64,000 nt of DNA from Prevotella intermedia ATCC 25611 = DSM 20706 (GCF_001953955.1 NZ_CP019301.1:388501-452500), one strand, 5' to 3'; positions 37,526 to 47,722 are shown, counted from the first letter of the stretch. Numbers and translations: made by a program. Notes: generated by a model from the letters alone, not told the origin.

Positions 37526-38122
37526 ATGAAAAAGACTTTAAGCGCGTTGGCTGTCGCAGCAATGACATTCGGTATAATGTCTTGCAACAATCAGCCAAAA
37601 GCCAATGACACCAAGGAAACCGCAAAACCTGCAACTGCAACCGCAGCAGCAGGCTCGCAACAGATAGCATACGTGGAGATTGATTCTATCATGACCCAGT
37701 ACACTTATTGGAAAGAGGTGACTAAAATCCTTGAAGCAAAGGAAAAGAACATACAGAAGACGCTCGCAGGAAAGCAGCAGGCATTGCAGCAGGCAGCAGC
37801 CAACTTCCAGCGAAACATTCAGACCAACAAGTACACACAGGCACAGGCACAGCAAATTCAGGCAGGTATTCAGAAGCAAGCTGCCGATGCCGAAGCCTTG
37901 CAACAGCGTTTGGGCGCAGAGTATCAGAAGGAAGTTACCAACTACAACAAGGCTCTTTCTGACAGTGTACACAACTACTTGAAGAGCTTTAACAAAGACA
38001 AGAAGTATGTTATGATACTTGCAAAGAGCGGCGACAACATTCTTTATGCCGACGATGCTTGCAACATTACTTCGGAAGTAGTGAAAGGTATGAACAAGGC
38101 ATACACTGGAATGAAGAAATAA
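37526..38122 (+). CDS. OmpH/Skp-like lipoprotein
   Basis: 198 residues with a lipoprotein signal (MKKTLSALAVAAMTFGIMSC; lipobox GIMSC, cysteine near 20), then a low-complexity T/A/K linker, and an OmpH/Skp region made of a long glutamine/alanine-rich coiled coil (about 60-150). Skp is a trimeric periplasmic chaperone for outer-membrane proteins; here the protein is membrane-anchored, as is common in Bacteroidota. A strong terminator follows. Client proteins might include the nearby barrels, which is inference only. Confidence 0.82.
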   Translation: MKKTLSALAVAAMTFGIMSCNNQPKANDTKETAKPATATAAAGSQQIAYVEIDSIMTQYTYWKEVTKILEAKEKNIQKTLAGKQQALQQAAANFQRNIQTNKYTQAQAQQIQAGIQKQAADAEALQQRLGAEYQKEVTNYNKALSDSVHNYLKSFNKDKKYVMILAKSGDNILYADDACNITSEVVKGMNKAYTGMKK

Positions 38123-38210
38123 ACATATCATAGAAATTATATTTAAGAGTTAAACATCTCTTTTTGTAAGCGATTTATAGAAAGAGAACATATTAGATAA
38201 AAGGTTAGAG

Positions 38211-38246
38211 AAGCTGGATAGCCGTGAGGTGTTCCAGCTTTTTTTG
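38211..38246 (+). terminator. Terminator after the OmpH-like gene
   Basis: AAGCTGGA and TCCAGCTT arms followed by TTTTTT. Confidence 0.8.
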
Positions 38247-38375
38247 TTTTCCAAGAGTTGTGTGTGGAAAGGCTGTGGAAAGGGCTTTTGTAAGGTAAGG
38301 GGGCGTTCGGAAATCGCAACAAAGAGGGTTTGGGCGTGGTTTTGGGCGTTTACTAACAAGGAAGAAACGGCGGGG

Positions 38376-38413
38376 CTATCTAGAAATTCTAGAATAACTA
38401 GAAGTCTCTAGGA
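38376..38413. repeat. CTAG-rich palindromic tract
   Basis: TCTAGAAAT, TTCTAGAAT, ACTAGAAG and TCTCTAGG in succession, directly beside repeat copy F. Confidence 0.7.
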
Positions 38414-38444
38414 ACCCTATCATAGAACTTGACAATAACATTAT

Positions 38445-38634
38445 TTTTGTAAAGATAATTTCGTTGAAAAACGCTAATTTCGATTTGGCATTGCGAAAGC
38501 GGCTGTTTTGCGCTGCAAAACCTACGCTTTTACCGTGCAAAACAGCCGCTTTTGGAATGCAAAACAATAGGTTTTGCAAAGCGTTGATAATGAAGAAGTT
38601 GCACCATAGATACGCTTGTGAAAAATATTTACAC
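38445..38634 (-). repeat. Modular 190-bp intergenic repeat, copy F
   Basis: Read on the minus strand the modules are GCGGCTG, GCGTAGG, CAGCCGC: modules 1 and 2 are swapped relative to copy A, and module 3 has changed with module 1. Confidence 0.9.
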
Positions 38635-38792
38635 ACTTTTCTTCTCTTTCCCACTTATATTATAAGGTGTGTTGCTGCATTTGAAGTTTCGGCAGACAGT
38701 TCATTATGCCAAAGAAAAAGCGACTTTGCAGATGGATAAATATTATCTACCCCACCCCAACGACAAAGCAGCAGACTGGACAAAAAACAGAA

Positions 38793-38828
38793 CTCCCTCA
38801 ACAGCAATGCCGTTGAGGGAGCCTTTTT
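38793..38828. terminator. Bidirectional terminator beside glyA
   Basis: CTCCCTCAAC pairs with GTTGAGGGAG around a nine-base loop, with T-runs on both strands (CTTTTT on plus, GTTTTTTG on minus). Confidence 0.8.
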
Positions 38829-38857
38829 AGCTATGAGAAATTTTGTTTTGTTCTTGA

Positions 38858-40138
38858 TTAGTAAGCGAACAATGGATATTCTTTCATTGTTGCGTTTACC
38901 TTCTCGCGAACTTCTGCGATGACTTTTTCGTCTTCTGGAGCAGAAAGAACCTTGTCGATAAGCTCGGCAACGAGAATCATAAGGTCTTCTTTTGCGCCAC
39001 GAGTTGTCATAGCAGCTGTACCAAGACGGATACCTGAAGTCTGGAATGCAGAACGTGTATCGAATGGTACCATATTCTTATTTACAGTGATGTCAGCTGC
39101 AACGAGTGCGTTTTCAGCAACCTTACCAGTGAGTTCTGGGAACTTGGTGCGGAGGTCGAGCAACATTGAGTGGTTGTCGGTACCGCCTGAAACAATGCCG
39201 TAGCCACGCTTTACGAGTTCTTCGGCAAGCACAGCAGCGTTCTTCTTCACCTGTGTAGCATACTCTTTCCAGCTTGGTTCGAGGATTTCGCCGAAGGCAA
39301 CAGCCTTAGCAGCAATAACGTGCTCTAATGGACCGCCTTGGTTTCCTGGGAACACAGCAGAATCGAGAAGTTGCGACATCTTCTTGATAACGCCCTTTGG
39401 AGTTGTCTTTCCCCATGGGTTGTCGAAGTCTTCGCCCATCATAATCACACCACCACGAGGACCACGGAGGGTTTTGTGTGTAGTTGTTGTTACGATGTGA
39501 GCGTACTTAACTGGGTTTTCGAGCAAACCTGCAGCAATCAAACCTGCTGGGTGAGCCATGTCTACCATGAAGATTGCACCAATTTCGTCGGCTACCTTGC
39601 GGAAGCGTGCATAGTCCCACTCGCGGCTGTATGCTGATGCACCCGCAATGATGAGCTTTGGTTTGTGCTCGCGAGCGAGCTTCTCCATGTTGTCGTAGTC
39701 TACACGACCGGTTTCCTTATCAAGCTGATAGCCGATAGGACGGTAGAGAATACCAGAGTTGTTTACTGGGCTACCGTGTGAAAGGTGGCCGCCATGGTTG
39801 AGGTCGAGTCCCATAAAACTGTCGCCCGGTTCGAGAATTGCTGAAAGAACGGCCTGGTTAGCCTGCGCACCAGAGTGTGGCTGCACGTTCGCCCAGCATG
39901 CACCGAACACTTTCTTTACGCGCTCGATACAGAGGTTCTCTACTACGTCTACTACTTGGCAACCACCATAGTAACGCTTTCCGGGATAGCCTTCAGCGTA
40001 CTTGTTGGTAAGGTAAGACCCCATTGCCTGCATTACTTCGTCGCTGACGAAGTTCTCTGAAGCGATAAGCTCCATGCCTTTCAACTGGCGCTGGTGCTCT
40101 TGCTCGATGAGATCAAAAATCTCAAGATCTTTTCTCAT
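38858..40138 (-). CDS. glyA: Serine hydroxymethyltransferase
   Basis: PLP enzyme interconverting serine and glycine and charging tetrahydrofolate with a one-carbon unit; cytosolic. 426 residues, normal length. Visible motifs are [16 protein letters not shown], the [10 protein letters not shown] active-site segment, [12 protein letters not shown] and the PLP lysine in [14 protein letters not shown]. Single gene with a TATATTTG box about 90 bases upstream and a strong terminator downstream. Links to purine synthesis through glycine and one-carbon supply. Confidence 0.96.
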   Translation of the reverse strand: MRKDLEIFDLIEQEHQRQLKGMELIASENFVSDEVMQAMGSYLTNKYAEGYPGKRYYGGCQVVDVVENLCIERVKKVFGACWANVQPHSGAQANQAVLSAILEPGDSFMGLDLNHGGHLSHGSPVNNSGILYRPIGYQLDKETGRVDYDNMEKLAREHKPKLIIAGASAYSREWDYARFRKVADEIGAIFMVDMAHPAGLIAAGLLENPVKYAHIVTTTTHKTLRGPRGGVIMMGEDFDNPWGKTTPKGVIKKMSQLLDSAVFPGNQGGPLEHVIAAKAVAFGEILEPSWKEYATQVKKNAAVLAEELVKRGYGIVSGGTDNHSMLLDLRTKFPELTGKVAENALVAADITVNKNMVPFDTRSAFQTSGIRLGTAAMTTRGAKEDLMILVAELIDKVLSAPEDEKVIAEVREKVNATMKEYPLFAY

Positions 40139-40224
40139 GTTGTTTAAGTATTAAAATGCCTCCGCCGACTATCCACGGTTTTTAGTAAAGATGTCGCCAA
40201 AAGCAAGGTTGTTATAATTAGCTG

Positions 40225-40232
40225 CAAATATA
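40225..40232 (-). promoter_or_regulatory. -7 box of glyA
   Basis: TATATTTG on the minus strand followed by CAGC. Confidence 0.55.
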
Positions 40233-40429
40233 GGAATTTTCTAATAACAGGGCAAATATTTCGTACAAATATTTGCAGTGAAATGCTAAAACCAATTTTA
40301 AAGGCTATTCCACGGACTTAACAGAGTATGGGGAGGTGTGGCAAGCAGGGGCTTTTATCAGCTTCAACCACAACTTTTACACACTCGCTTATATTACTCT
40401 GAATCAGTATAGAATATCTTATATAGGGA

Positions 40430-40891
40430 TTAACACAACTCTACGTTCTCCATTTGCTGTTCCTTGTCGCAATAATGGCACTTCAATGTGCCTGCCTCCT
40501 TGTCTACAACGTTGAATATTGTAGACACTGGCTCGTTATTGGTGATGCACTTTGGGTTGTTGCATTTCACGATTCCGCGCAGTTCGTTGGGCGTTATGAC
40601 TTGCTTTTTCTCTACCACTTCATAGTCGCGAATGATGTTCAAGATGATGTTGGGCGCAACTACCGAGAGGCGAGATATTTCGTCGTCGGTGAAGAACTTG
40701 TCGCTTACCTTGATGATTCCCTTGCACCCTACTTTGGAAGAACTGAAGTTGTAGCCAATGGTAACAGGGGTTGAAAGGTTCTGAAGTTCGAGAAGATTCA
40801 CCACTTGGAAGGTCTTTTCTGCGGGTATATGGTCGATTACAGTGCCGTTTTCGATGGCGGCAACCAAACGTTCTTTCTTGTTCATTTCCAT
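40430..40891 (-). CDS. pyrI: Aspartate carbamoyltransferase regulatory subunit
   Basis: 153 residues with an N-terminal allosteric nucleotide-binding domain ([13 protein letters not shown]) and a C-terminal zinc domain with four cysteines (CNNPKC and CHYC). It binds CTP/ATP and holds catalytic trimers together. It starts seven bases after pyrB; an AAGGAGA ribosome site lies 3-4 bases before the first ATG and 9-10 before the second (MNKKERL), so the second may be the real start. Confidence 0.93.
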   Translation of the reverse strand: MEMNKKERLVAAIENGTVIDHIPAEKTFQVVNLLELQNLSTPVTIGYNFSSSKVGCKGIIKVSDKFFTDDEISRLSVVAPNIILNIIRDYEVVEKKQVITPNELRGIVKCNNPKCITNNEPVSTIFNVVDKEAGTLKCHYCDKEQQMENVELC

Positions 40892-40898
40892 AATCTCC

Positions 40899-41846
40899 TT
40901 ATTTTATTATCGTTGTATCGGCTTTCACTTCGTCCATTCCTATGCCGAGGCAGTAGGCAAAAATGGCTTCGCGGGCGAAAAGTCCGTTCTTAGCTTGCTG
41001 TATATAGTAGGCGTGCGGGTTGGTATCTACGTCGTATGCTATTTCGTTCACGCGTGGCAGTGGGTGCAAAATGCGCATATTGGGCTTTGCAAGGTGCAGC
41101 ATATCGTTGCGCAGAATGTAGACGTTCTTCACACGTTCGTATTCCATAAGGTCGGAGAAGCGTTCCTTTTGTACACGTGTCATATATAATATGTCGGCAC
41201 CAGCAATGGATTCGGGGGTGAAATCTTCCTGCTCCGTGTATCGAATGCCGTGCTGTTTGCAGAATATCTTGTACTCTTCGGGCATAGCAAGCTCGGCTGG
41301 TGCAATGAAGTGGAACGTAGGATTGAAGTGGCGCATCGCCATCAGCAGCGAGTGAACGGTGCGTCCGTACTTAAGGTCGCCGACGAGATAGATGTTCAAA
41401 TTCTCCAATGTGCCCTGCGTTTGGTTTATTGTGTAAAGGTCTAAAAGGCACTGCGAAGGGTGCTGGTGGGCACCGTCGCCTGCATTCACGATAGGTACGG
41501 GCGACACTTCCGAGGCATATTGCGCTGCTCCCTCGATGTAATGGCGCATCACGATGGTGTCGGCGTAGTTCGCAACCATCAGTATGGTGTCTTTAAGGGT
41601 TTCTCCCTTGCTCACACTCGACGCCTTTGCATCGGTAAAACCAATGACTTTGGCTCCCAAACGATTGGCAGCCGTCTCGAAACTAAGGCGTGTACGGGTG
41701 GAAGGTTCGTAAAACAGAGTCGCTATAATGCGGCCTTTTAGTAACTCGCGGTTAGGATATTTCTCAAATTCCTGCGCCATTTGAATAAGATAAAGAAGCT
41801 GTTCCTTATCCAAATCCTGAATGTTCACAAAGTTCTGTTTCTCCAT
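40899..41846 (-). CDS. pyrB: Aspartate carbamoyltransferase catalytic subunit
   Basis: Condenses carbamoyl phosphate and aspartate in pyrimidine synthesis. 315 residues. The carbamoyl-phosphate site is STRTRLSFE, and the mobile-loop lysine lies in [21 protein letters not shown] is the conserved late segment. First gene of a pyrB-pyrI operon, the order found in enterobacteria. It has a TATCTTTAC -7 box (see the promoter), and no pyrimidine-sensing leader peptide is seen. Confidence 0.95.
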   Translation of the reverse strand: MEKQNFVNIQDLDKEQLLYLIQMAQEFEKYPNRELLKGRIIATLFYEPSTRTRLSFETAANRLGAKVIGFTDAKASSVSKGETLKDTILMVANYADTIVMRHYIEGAAQYASEVSPVPIVNAGDGAHQHPSQCLLDLYTINQTQGTLENLNIYLVGDLKYGRTVHSLLMAMRHFNPTFHFIAPAELAMPEEYKIFCKQHGIRYTEQEDFTPESIAGADILYMTRVQKERFSDLMEYERVKNVYILRNDMLHLAKPNMRILHPLPRVNEIAYDVDTNPHAYYIQQAKNGLFAREAIFAYCLGIGMDEVKADTTIIK

Positions 41847-41877
41847 TGTATTGTGTTGAGTTGGTCGTTTTCGAGCG

Positions 41878-41886
41878 TAAAGATAC
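41878..41886 (-). promoter_or_regulatory. -7 box of pyrBI (variant)
   Basis: TATCTTTAC on the minus strand, with A in place of the usual G. The same variant stands at the end of every full modular repeat. Confidence 0.5.
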
Positions 41887-41966
41887 GCAAATATTTTCTA
41901 TTGAAGAACTTTTATAAAAGAAAATATCTATATGTTGGCGTTCTTAAAAAAATCCCACTATTTTTA

Positions 41967-41998
41967 TTTTGCCTTCTCATCTATTTGCGTTATCTTTG
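41967..41998 (+). promoter_or_regulatory. Promoter of the PBP1A gene
   Basis: TTTTG and TATCTTTG separated by 19 bases, about 17 bases before the ATG; a short leader is implied. Confidence 0.7.
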
Positions 41999-42014
41999 CA
42001 ACTTATAAACAATA

Positions 42015-44324
42015 ATGAAAATGCGAAGACATCTTGTACATACTTTTTGGGCTATATTGATATTTGTCATCAGTTTCACCACAATCTTTTTCGTGGCGGT
42101 ATGGAACGGTTGGATAGGCTATATGCCTGATATGGAAGAACTTTCGAACCCCGTAGACAAATTTGCTTCGCAGGTTTACTCTGCCGACGGTAAGCTTATT
42201 GGCACTTGGAATCAAGACAATGCCAACCGCGTGGCAGTAGACTACAACAGTCTTTCGCCCCATTTGGTGCACGCTTTGGTAGCTACCGAGGACGAAAGAT
42301 TCTATGAACACTCGGGCATCGACTTCATTGCGCTGGCACGTGCCGTACTTAAACGAGGCGTATTGGGGCATGATAAAGCAGGCGGTGGCTCAACCATCAC
42401 ACAGCAATTGGCAAAGCAGGTGTTCTCGGAAAAGGCACACAGCACGCTCGAACGAATGTTGCAGAAACCCATTGAGTGGATTATTGCTGTGAAACTGGAG
42501 CGTCACTTCACGAAAGAAGAGATTATTGCGATGTACTTAAACTACTTCGACTATCTCCATAATGCCGTCGGCATAAAGCGAGCAGCCAACATTTATTTCA
42601 ACAAAGAGCCACGACAACTTTCCGTTACCGAGGCTGCGACCCTCATCGGACTGTGCCAGAACCCCTCAATGTATAACCCCCTGCGCTACGAAGAACGCTG
42701 CCGCACACGCCGAAACGTGGTTTTGGGTCAGATGTGCAAGTCTGGCTACATCACACGAGAGGAACTTAACGAGCTTGTACAGCGACCATTGGGGCTCAAC
42801 TTCTCGAGGTCAAAGAACATAAAAGGCTCTGGCGACTACTTCCAAGTATTCCTGCGCCATTACATGATGGAGAAGAAACCCGAAAGAGCAAACTACCAAG
42901 AGTGGCAAATGCGCGATTTTGTGCTCGACTCTATTGCGTGGGAAGAAGACCCGCTCTTCGGTTGGTGTAACAAGAACAAAAAGCGAAACGGCGAAACCTA
43001 CGACATAAATACCGACGGTCTGCGCATCTTCACAACCCTCGACACACGTATGCAGCAATACGCCGAGCAGGCTGTGCGCAAGCATGTCGGCGGTTATCTG
43101 CAGGCAGAGTTCAACCGTGCCAACCGCTACAAGAAGAATGCACCATTCTCAACGAACATTTCGCGAAATACAATTAAATCTATCCTCAACCGCTCGTGCC
43201 GCCAGAGTTTGCGATACCTGCGATTGAAAGAACAGGGAGCTACGCCCGACGAGATACGCCGCAGCTTCCAAACAAAGCACGAAATGACGCTCTTCACCTA
43301 CCACGGCAACGTGGATACGCTGATGACGCCTATCGATTCCATTCGCTACTATAAGTCTTTCCTGCGCGCAGCCTTCCTTAGTATGGAGGCACGGACAGGT
43401 GCTGTGAAAGCCTATGTGGGCGGAATAGAATACGACCATTTTAAATACGATATGGTAATGGGCGGCAGACGCCAGGTGGGTTCTACCATTAAGCCTTTCC
43501 TTTATGCGCTTGCGATGCAGAACGGAATGACTCCGTGCACCACAGCACCCAACGTTCAGCGTTCGTATGGCAACTGGACGCCTCGCAATGCCTCAAAGGC
43601 ACGCTACGGACAACAGGTTCCGCTGCGCTGGGGATTGCAACAATCAAACAACTGGATTTCGGCTTACCTCATCAGTTTGCTCGGTCCATCGCAATTCGTG
43701 AATATTCTGCACGACTTCGGACTGAACAATCCAGACATCGAAAAAAACACTTCGCCCGTGCTGTGTCTCGGTCCTTCTGAGGTATCAGTGGGCGAAATGT
43801 GCAGCGCATACACCACTTTCGTGAACCACGGAGTACGCTGTGCCCCCATCTTCGTTACGAGAATAGAAGACAGCCACGGCAACGTGGTAGCCAAATTCCA
43901 ACCATTGATGAACGAAGTTATATCGGAAGAAAGCTCATTCAAGATGCTTGACATGCTGCAAGCCGTAGTTCAAGGTGGAACAGGCGGACGTTTGCGCTAC
44001 CATTACAACCTTACGGGCGATATTGGCGGTAAGACGGGTACGACCAACAACAACTCCGACGGTTGGTTCATGGGCTTCACACCTCAGCTTGTAAACGGTT
44101 GCTGGGTGGGCGGAGAAGACCGCGACATTCACTTCGACTCTACTTCGCTCGGTCAGGGTGCCACGATGGCACTGCCTATATGGGCTTACTACATGCAAAT
44201 GGTCTATGCCGACAAGTCGCTGAACTATTCGCCCAACGCCAAGTTCGACATTCCTGCCAACTTCGACCCTTGCCAGTCTGCGGAGGCTATCTCCATAAAC
44301 GGCATACAAGAGGTTTACTTCTAA
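42015..44324 (+). CDS. Class A penicillin-binding protein (PBP1A-like)
   Basis: 769 residues, bifunctional peptidoglycan polymerase and crosslinker anchored by one membrane helix (about 9-31). The GT51 glycosyltransferase domain has EDERFYEHSG near 93 and GGGSTITQQLAKQ after it. The transpeptidase domain has the SxxK motif in GSTIKPF near 488, SNN near 545 and KTGT near 672. A second ATG two codons on (MRRH) is an equally possible start. It diverges from pyrB and is followed 63 bases later by a secreted-protein gene on the same strand. Confidence 0.92.
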   Translation: MKMRRHLVHTFWAILIFVISFTTIFFVAVWNGWIGYMPDMEELSNPVDKFASQVYSADGKLIGTWNQDNANRVAVDYNSLSPHLVHALVATEDERFYEHSGIDFIALARAVLKRGVLGHDKAGGGSTITQQLAKQVFSEKAHSTLERMLQKPIEWIIAVKLERHFTKEEIIAMYLNYFDYLHNAVGIKRAANIYFNKEPRQLSVTEAATLIGLCQNPSMYNPLRYEERCRTRRNVVLGQMCKSGYITREELNELVQRPLGLNFSRSKNIKGSGDYFQVFLRHYMMEKKPERANYQEWQMRDFVLDSIAWEEDPLFGWCNKNKKRNGETYDINTDGLRIFTTLDTRMQQYAEQAVRKHVGGYLQAEFNRANRYKKNAPFSTNISRNTIKSILNRSCRQSLRYLRLKEQGATPDEIRRSFQTKHEMTLFTYHGNVDTLMTPIDSIRYYKSFLRAAFLSMEARTGAVKAYVGGIEYDHFKYDMVMGGRRQVGSTIKPFLYALAMQNGMTPCTTAPNVQRSYGNWTPRNASKARYGQQVPLRWGLQQSNNWISAYLISLLGPSQFVNILHDFGLNNPDIEKNTSPVLCLGPSEVSVGEMCSAYTTFVNHGVRCAPIFVTRIEDSHGNVVAKFQPLMNEVISEESSFKMLDMLQAVVQGGTGGRLRYHYNLTGDIGGKTGTTNNNSDGWFMGFTPQLVNGCWVGGEDRDIHFDSTSLGQGATMALPIWAYYMQMVYADKSLNYSPNAKFDIPANFDPCQSAEAISINGIQEVYF

Positions 44325-44387
44325 GCAGGAAAACAAACAGAAGAATAAAACAAATATACCATAAATCAATTATTAAGCAATAGGGAA

Positions 44388-45323
44388 ATGAAAACTATCT
44401 TACTATCAGTCTTGATGTTGGGCGCAGCGCTCACAGCAGACGCACAGGCAACTGTAAAGGCAAACTTCGCTAAAAACGACACCACTTTTTATAAAGATGT
44501 GATAAAAATGGATATGGCATTGCCTATGGGACAAGGCAACAAGAAGATTGCAATAACTAAAAACACACGCTACGTGGTGCTCGACAAGACCGCCAATGGC
44601 TACAAAATAGAATGCAACATTACCGATATTATCGTTGACGGCGACCAAGAAGTGGCTGAACAAGCACAGATTATGGGCAACAAATATCTAAAAGGCGTGA
44701 AGATGCTGTTGCAGACCAACACCGACGGAAAGGTAGAAAAGATACTTAACCTCGACGAGGTAGCATCGACAGGAAGCAAGACTGCAATTGCAGATATCGA
44801 GGAACAATACAAGAAAAACCCTATGATAGAACAGGTTTTACCCAAAGCAAAGTTCCTTATGGCAATCAGCGAGCAATTTGAAGAAAAGGCTCTCATAGAT
44901 AACCTCAACGAAAACTCTTTCCTCTACTACTATGGCAAAGATTTGAGAACCAACAGTAAGGAAGACCGAACCAAGCAAGGCATGAAGCTTACTTCAACCT
45001 ACGCTGTGGCAAACAATGGCGGAAACACCGTAATCACAACGAATTTGAAGGACAATATGACCGAAAGCGATGTGAAGAAAATGATGATTGACCAGATGAA
45101 GAAAATGGGAATGGGCGAAGAAGTAACCTCACAGATTGATGCCAACTGGGGACAGATGAAGGCAATGGGTATGACCAACCTCAGCGTAAACGGCACCGAC
45201 AACCTTACTTTCTTGCCTAACGGCTGGTTGCAAAGCCTAAGCGGAAAGTCTGCCACAAAGGTGATGGGTATGGAAATGAAGCTCGATACACAAAGCGAAA
45301 TAACATACAAGAACTGGAAGTAA
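44388..45323 (+). CDS. Secreted protein of unknown function
   Basis: 311 residues with a signal peptide (MKTILLSVLMLGAALTADAQ) and no further membrane segment. The mature part is lysine- and methionine-rich, with a duplicated theme of amphipathic strands and a KKMMIDQMKKMGMGEE helix near 235. It resembles Bacteroidota proteins known only as DUF-type hypothetical proteins; I cannot name the family with certainty. It lies downstream of the PBP gene and is followed by a strong terminator, so a shared transcript is likely. Periplasmic or cell-surface location is inferred. Confidence 0.65.
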   Translation: MKTILLSVLMLGAALTADAQATVKANFAKNDTTFYKDVIKMDMALPMGQGNKKIAITKNTRYVVLDKTANGYKIECNITDIIVDGDQEVAEQAQIMGNKYLKGVKMLLQTNTDGKVEKILNLDEVASTGSKTAIADIEEQYKKNPMIEQVLPKAKFLMAISEQFEEKALIDNLNENSFLYYYGKDLRTNSKEDRTKQGMKLTSTYAVANNGGNTVITTNLKDNMTESDVKKMMIDQMKKMGMGEEVTSQIDANWGQMKAMGMTNLSVNGTDNLTFLPNGWLQSLSGKSATKVMGMEMKLDTQSEITYKNWK

Positions 45324-45398
45324 GCGGTTCGCACACCAATACAATATGGTTAATCCATCTTTCTTGATGTTTCATTAATCATTATTTCTTTTGATACA

Positions 45399-45424
45399 GG
45401 CACGCTTCATAGCGTGCCTTTTTT
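45399..45424 (+). terminator. Terminator after the secreted-protein gene
   Basis: GGCACGCT and AGCGTGCC arms with a four-base loop, followed by TTTTTTG. Confidence 0.9.
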
Positions 45425-45554
45425 GTGCAAACGTGGGCTTGCAGTTGGTTCTATTTCCTTATAGGCAACCTCATTTAACCCTATGCGTGTATGCCTAAGA
45501 CATGATGAGCCACCCCTACCCCCGCCCATCTACTACATCGGTGTGCTTATAAAA

Positions 45555-45648
45555 CGGTACTGTCCTATAAAAGTGTGTAAGCCCCTTTTTTCTTATCTTT
45601 GTATTTGAAAACTATAAAAAAGAAGAAACAATGGAACTTACACATTCG
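45555..45648 (+). mobile_element. IS256-family 5'-end remnant
   Basis: Holds a terminal sequence GTACTGTCCTATAAAAGTG, a TATCTTTG promoter box and the first codons of a transposase (MELTHSQI), after which homology ends and the frame stops within nine codons. The 33.9-kb element preserves the matching SQISEIL continuation but lacks this end. It is immediately followed by an AAGAAGCAAACAC/GTGTTTGCTTC hairpin with a T-run (about 45664-45702). Confidence 0.65.
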
Positions 45649-45663
45649 CAAATTTACATAAAA

Positions 45664-45702
45664 AAGAAGCAAACACCATATTGTAGTGTTTGCTTCTTTT
45701 TT
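45664..45702 (+). terminator. Hairpin with T-run after the IS remnant
   Basis: AAAAAGAAGCAAACAC pairs with GTGTTTGCTTCTTTTT around a short loop. Confidence 0.75.
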
Positions 45703-45787
45703 GTTTCATACTCTAACCATTGCTGTCTGATGAATCCAGAAAAGCAACAATACACCTTATTATATAAGAGGGTAAAACGCTAAGCGT

Positions 45788-45976
45788 GTGTAAATATTTT
45801 TCACAACCGTAACAAACACATAACCATCTCATTACCAATACATTGCAAAACCTATTGTTTTGCAATCCAAAAGCGGCTGTTTTGCACGGTAAAAGCGTAG
45901 GTTTTGCGTTGCAAAACAGCCGCTTTCGCAATGCCAAATCGAAATTATTGTTTTTCCTCAGAATTATCTTTACAAA
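45788..45976 (+). repeat. Modular 190-bp intergenic repeat, copy G
   Basis: Modules GCGGCTG, GCGTAGG, CAGCCGC, the same arrangement as copy F. Confidence 0.9.
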
Positions 45977-46034
45977 TCCAAAGCGGGTTCCTTGTAGAAC
46001 CACCCTTATGTACGCTATGAATATAAGGACGGAT

Positions 46035-46130
46035 TGTAGGGGCGTGATTCATCACATTCCTAACACCAAAGGAAGGCAGAGTGAATATAAGGAATGTGAT
46101 GAATCACTCACTTACATACATTTTATTTCC
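46035..46130. repeat. Inverted pair of the second repeat family
   Basis: GTGATTCATCACATTCCT and its exact complement AGGAATGTGATGAATCAC lie about 30 bases apart, so two copies of this family face each other just before the IS982 element. Confidence 0.65.
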
Positions 46131-46244
46131 TCTATGCGACCAAGACTCTGACCATAAATACTCAGAAACACTTATCTAATCTTTTATTTTTATCTACAAT
46201 AACGGCATAAATGCCATACAAAAATAAAGCATCTTTTCATACTT

Positions 46245-47271
46245 AACGTGAGTTCGATATAAGAAAGTTGTTTTAAAAGTTGTAGGAGTGGAATATTTTT
46301 TGTACCTTTATACTTGTAAACCAAAGAGTTACAAACAAATACCCACTCCTATGACTGATACAAATTTAATAGAAATATTCTGTATATTCGACGATTTTTG
46401 CAAGTATTTTACTCCAGAGTTGAAAAAACATACGCTTCAGGTACCCGGCAAGCGGCACCGTAACCGTGTTTCCCGTATGTCAGACAGTGAAATCATGACC
46501 ATTCTGGTCCTGTTCCACACTCACCGCTTCCGAGACCTCAAGTCCTTCTACTTAGGCTATATCTGCCAGCATATGCGTGGAGACTTCCCACATCGGATTT
46601 CCTACAACCGCTTCGTCGAGCGACAAGCACAGGTCGCACTGCACCTGTTGCTGTTTCTCCAGACATGTGCACTGGGCAAGTGTTCAGGCATATCCATCAT
46701 TGATTCCACACCACTGGCTTCCTGCCACATCAAGCGTGAGCGGCAGCACAGGACCATGAGGGGCTGGGCGGCAAAGGGAAAGTGCACCATGGGCTGGTTC
46801 TACGGCTTCAAGCTACATCTTGTCATCAATGACAAGGGAGAGATTATCCAGTGGAAGCTCACGCCAGGAAACGTAGATGACAGGGAGCCACTGAAGGACA
46901 AACGCTTCACCGAGAGGTTGTTTGGGAAACTCTTCGCAGACAGGGGGTATATCAGTCAGAACCTCTTTGAGATGCTCTTTGTGGACAATATACATTTAGT
47001 GACAAAGATAAAGAAGAACATGAAGAACTCCCTGATGAGCCTGTATGATAAGTTGTTGCTCAGAAAGCGTTCTGTGATAGAGACGGTGAACGATGAACTG
47101 AAGAATGTATGTCAGATAGAACACACCAGACATCGCTCTTTTGATAACTTTGCAACAAATCTGATAGCAGGACTCATTGCATACAATCTGTTGCCAAAGA
47201 AGCCAGAAATGAACATAGAAATAATTGATAAAAGCAGAATAATTGCATAGAGCTTATATCGAACTCACGTT
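46245..47271 (+). mobile_element. IS982-family insertion sequence, complete
   Basis: Bounded by perfect 19-bp inverted repeats (AACGTGAGTTCGATATAAG and its complement) and flanked by ACTT on both sides, which looks like a target duplication. The 1027-bp length is normal for the family. It contains a single intact transposase gene. Confidence 0.88.
46351..47250 (+). CDS. IS982-family transposase
   Basis: 299 residues from MTDTNLIEIFCIF; the frame runs 21 codons further upstream into the IS leader. DDE-type catalytic residues are placed in IIDSTPLASCH, LFADRGYIS and the RSVIETVNDELK segment, and SFYLGYICQHMRGDFPHRISYNRF is characteristic of IS982 proteins. Uninterrupted, and inside intact inverted repeats, so the element may be able to move. 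It is the only apparently complete mobile element in the window. Confidence 0.9.
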   Translation: MTDTNLIEIFCIFDDFCKYFTPELKKHTLQVPGKRHRNRVSRMSDSEIMTILVLFHTHRFRDLKSFYLGYICQHMRGDFPHRISYNRFVERQAQVALHLLLFLQTCALGKCSGISIIDSTPLASCHIKRERQHRTMRGWAAKGKCTMGWFYGFKLHLVINDKGEIIQWKLTPGNVDDREPLKDKRFTERLFGKLFADRGYISQNLFEMLFVDNIHLVTKIKKNMKNSLMSLYDKLLLRKRSVIETVNDELKNVCQIEHTRHRSFDNFATNLIAGLIAYNLLPKKPEMNIEIIDKSRIIA

Positions 47272-47316
47272 ACTTAAGAGCAAAACGACCAATTATTTTC
47301 AGAAAAAACGAAATAA

Positions 47317-47352
47317 AAAAAGCCGTGCGTCATCACGACATACGGCTTTTTG
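47317..47352. terminator. Hairpin with A/T-runs beside IS982
   Basis: AAAAAGCCGT and ACGGCTTTTT arms around GCGTCATCACGACAT; could stop transcription from either side. Confidence 0.7.
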
Positions 47353-47636
47353 TTGTTTAGAGGAATTAAAGAATTGTATTATTTCACAACAATACCTCGT
47401 TTCTTTTCTAAAACTTTTGTTGCTCTTAAAGCAACTATAAAATACGAAAATATAAACTCATATAACTGCACTTGGAAAAGTAACAGCATCATTTTTATTA
47501 ATTTACCATATCATAACCTGACTAATTTCATTTGCTATTGGCAACGACTTGCCTTAAACCTAATGGTTCTCTGCATCAATCTATAACTATGTGTACTGAT
47601 ATTTCTTCTTAATAGTTAGATTTTAAAGAGATACTA

Positions 47637-47694
47637 AACAGCGCGGAGTAGATTTCCGCTCGCATGGGTTTCAAACATGCTCCGCAGAGCTGTT
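47637..47694. other. Long imperfect hairpin of unknown role
   Basis: AACAGC-GCGGAG pairs with CTCCGC-AGA-GCTGTT, with CATG repeats inside the loop. It lies in a gene-free stretch (47.27-48.14 kb) between the IS982 element and the riboswitch. Confidence 0.45.
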
Positions 47695-47722
47695 CATATC
47701 CTCATAAGTATTGGAACCTCAA

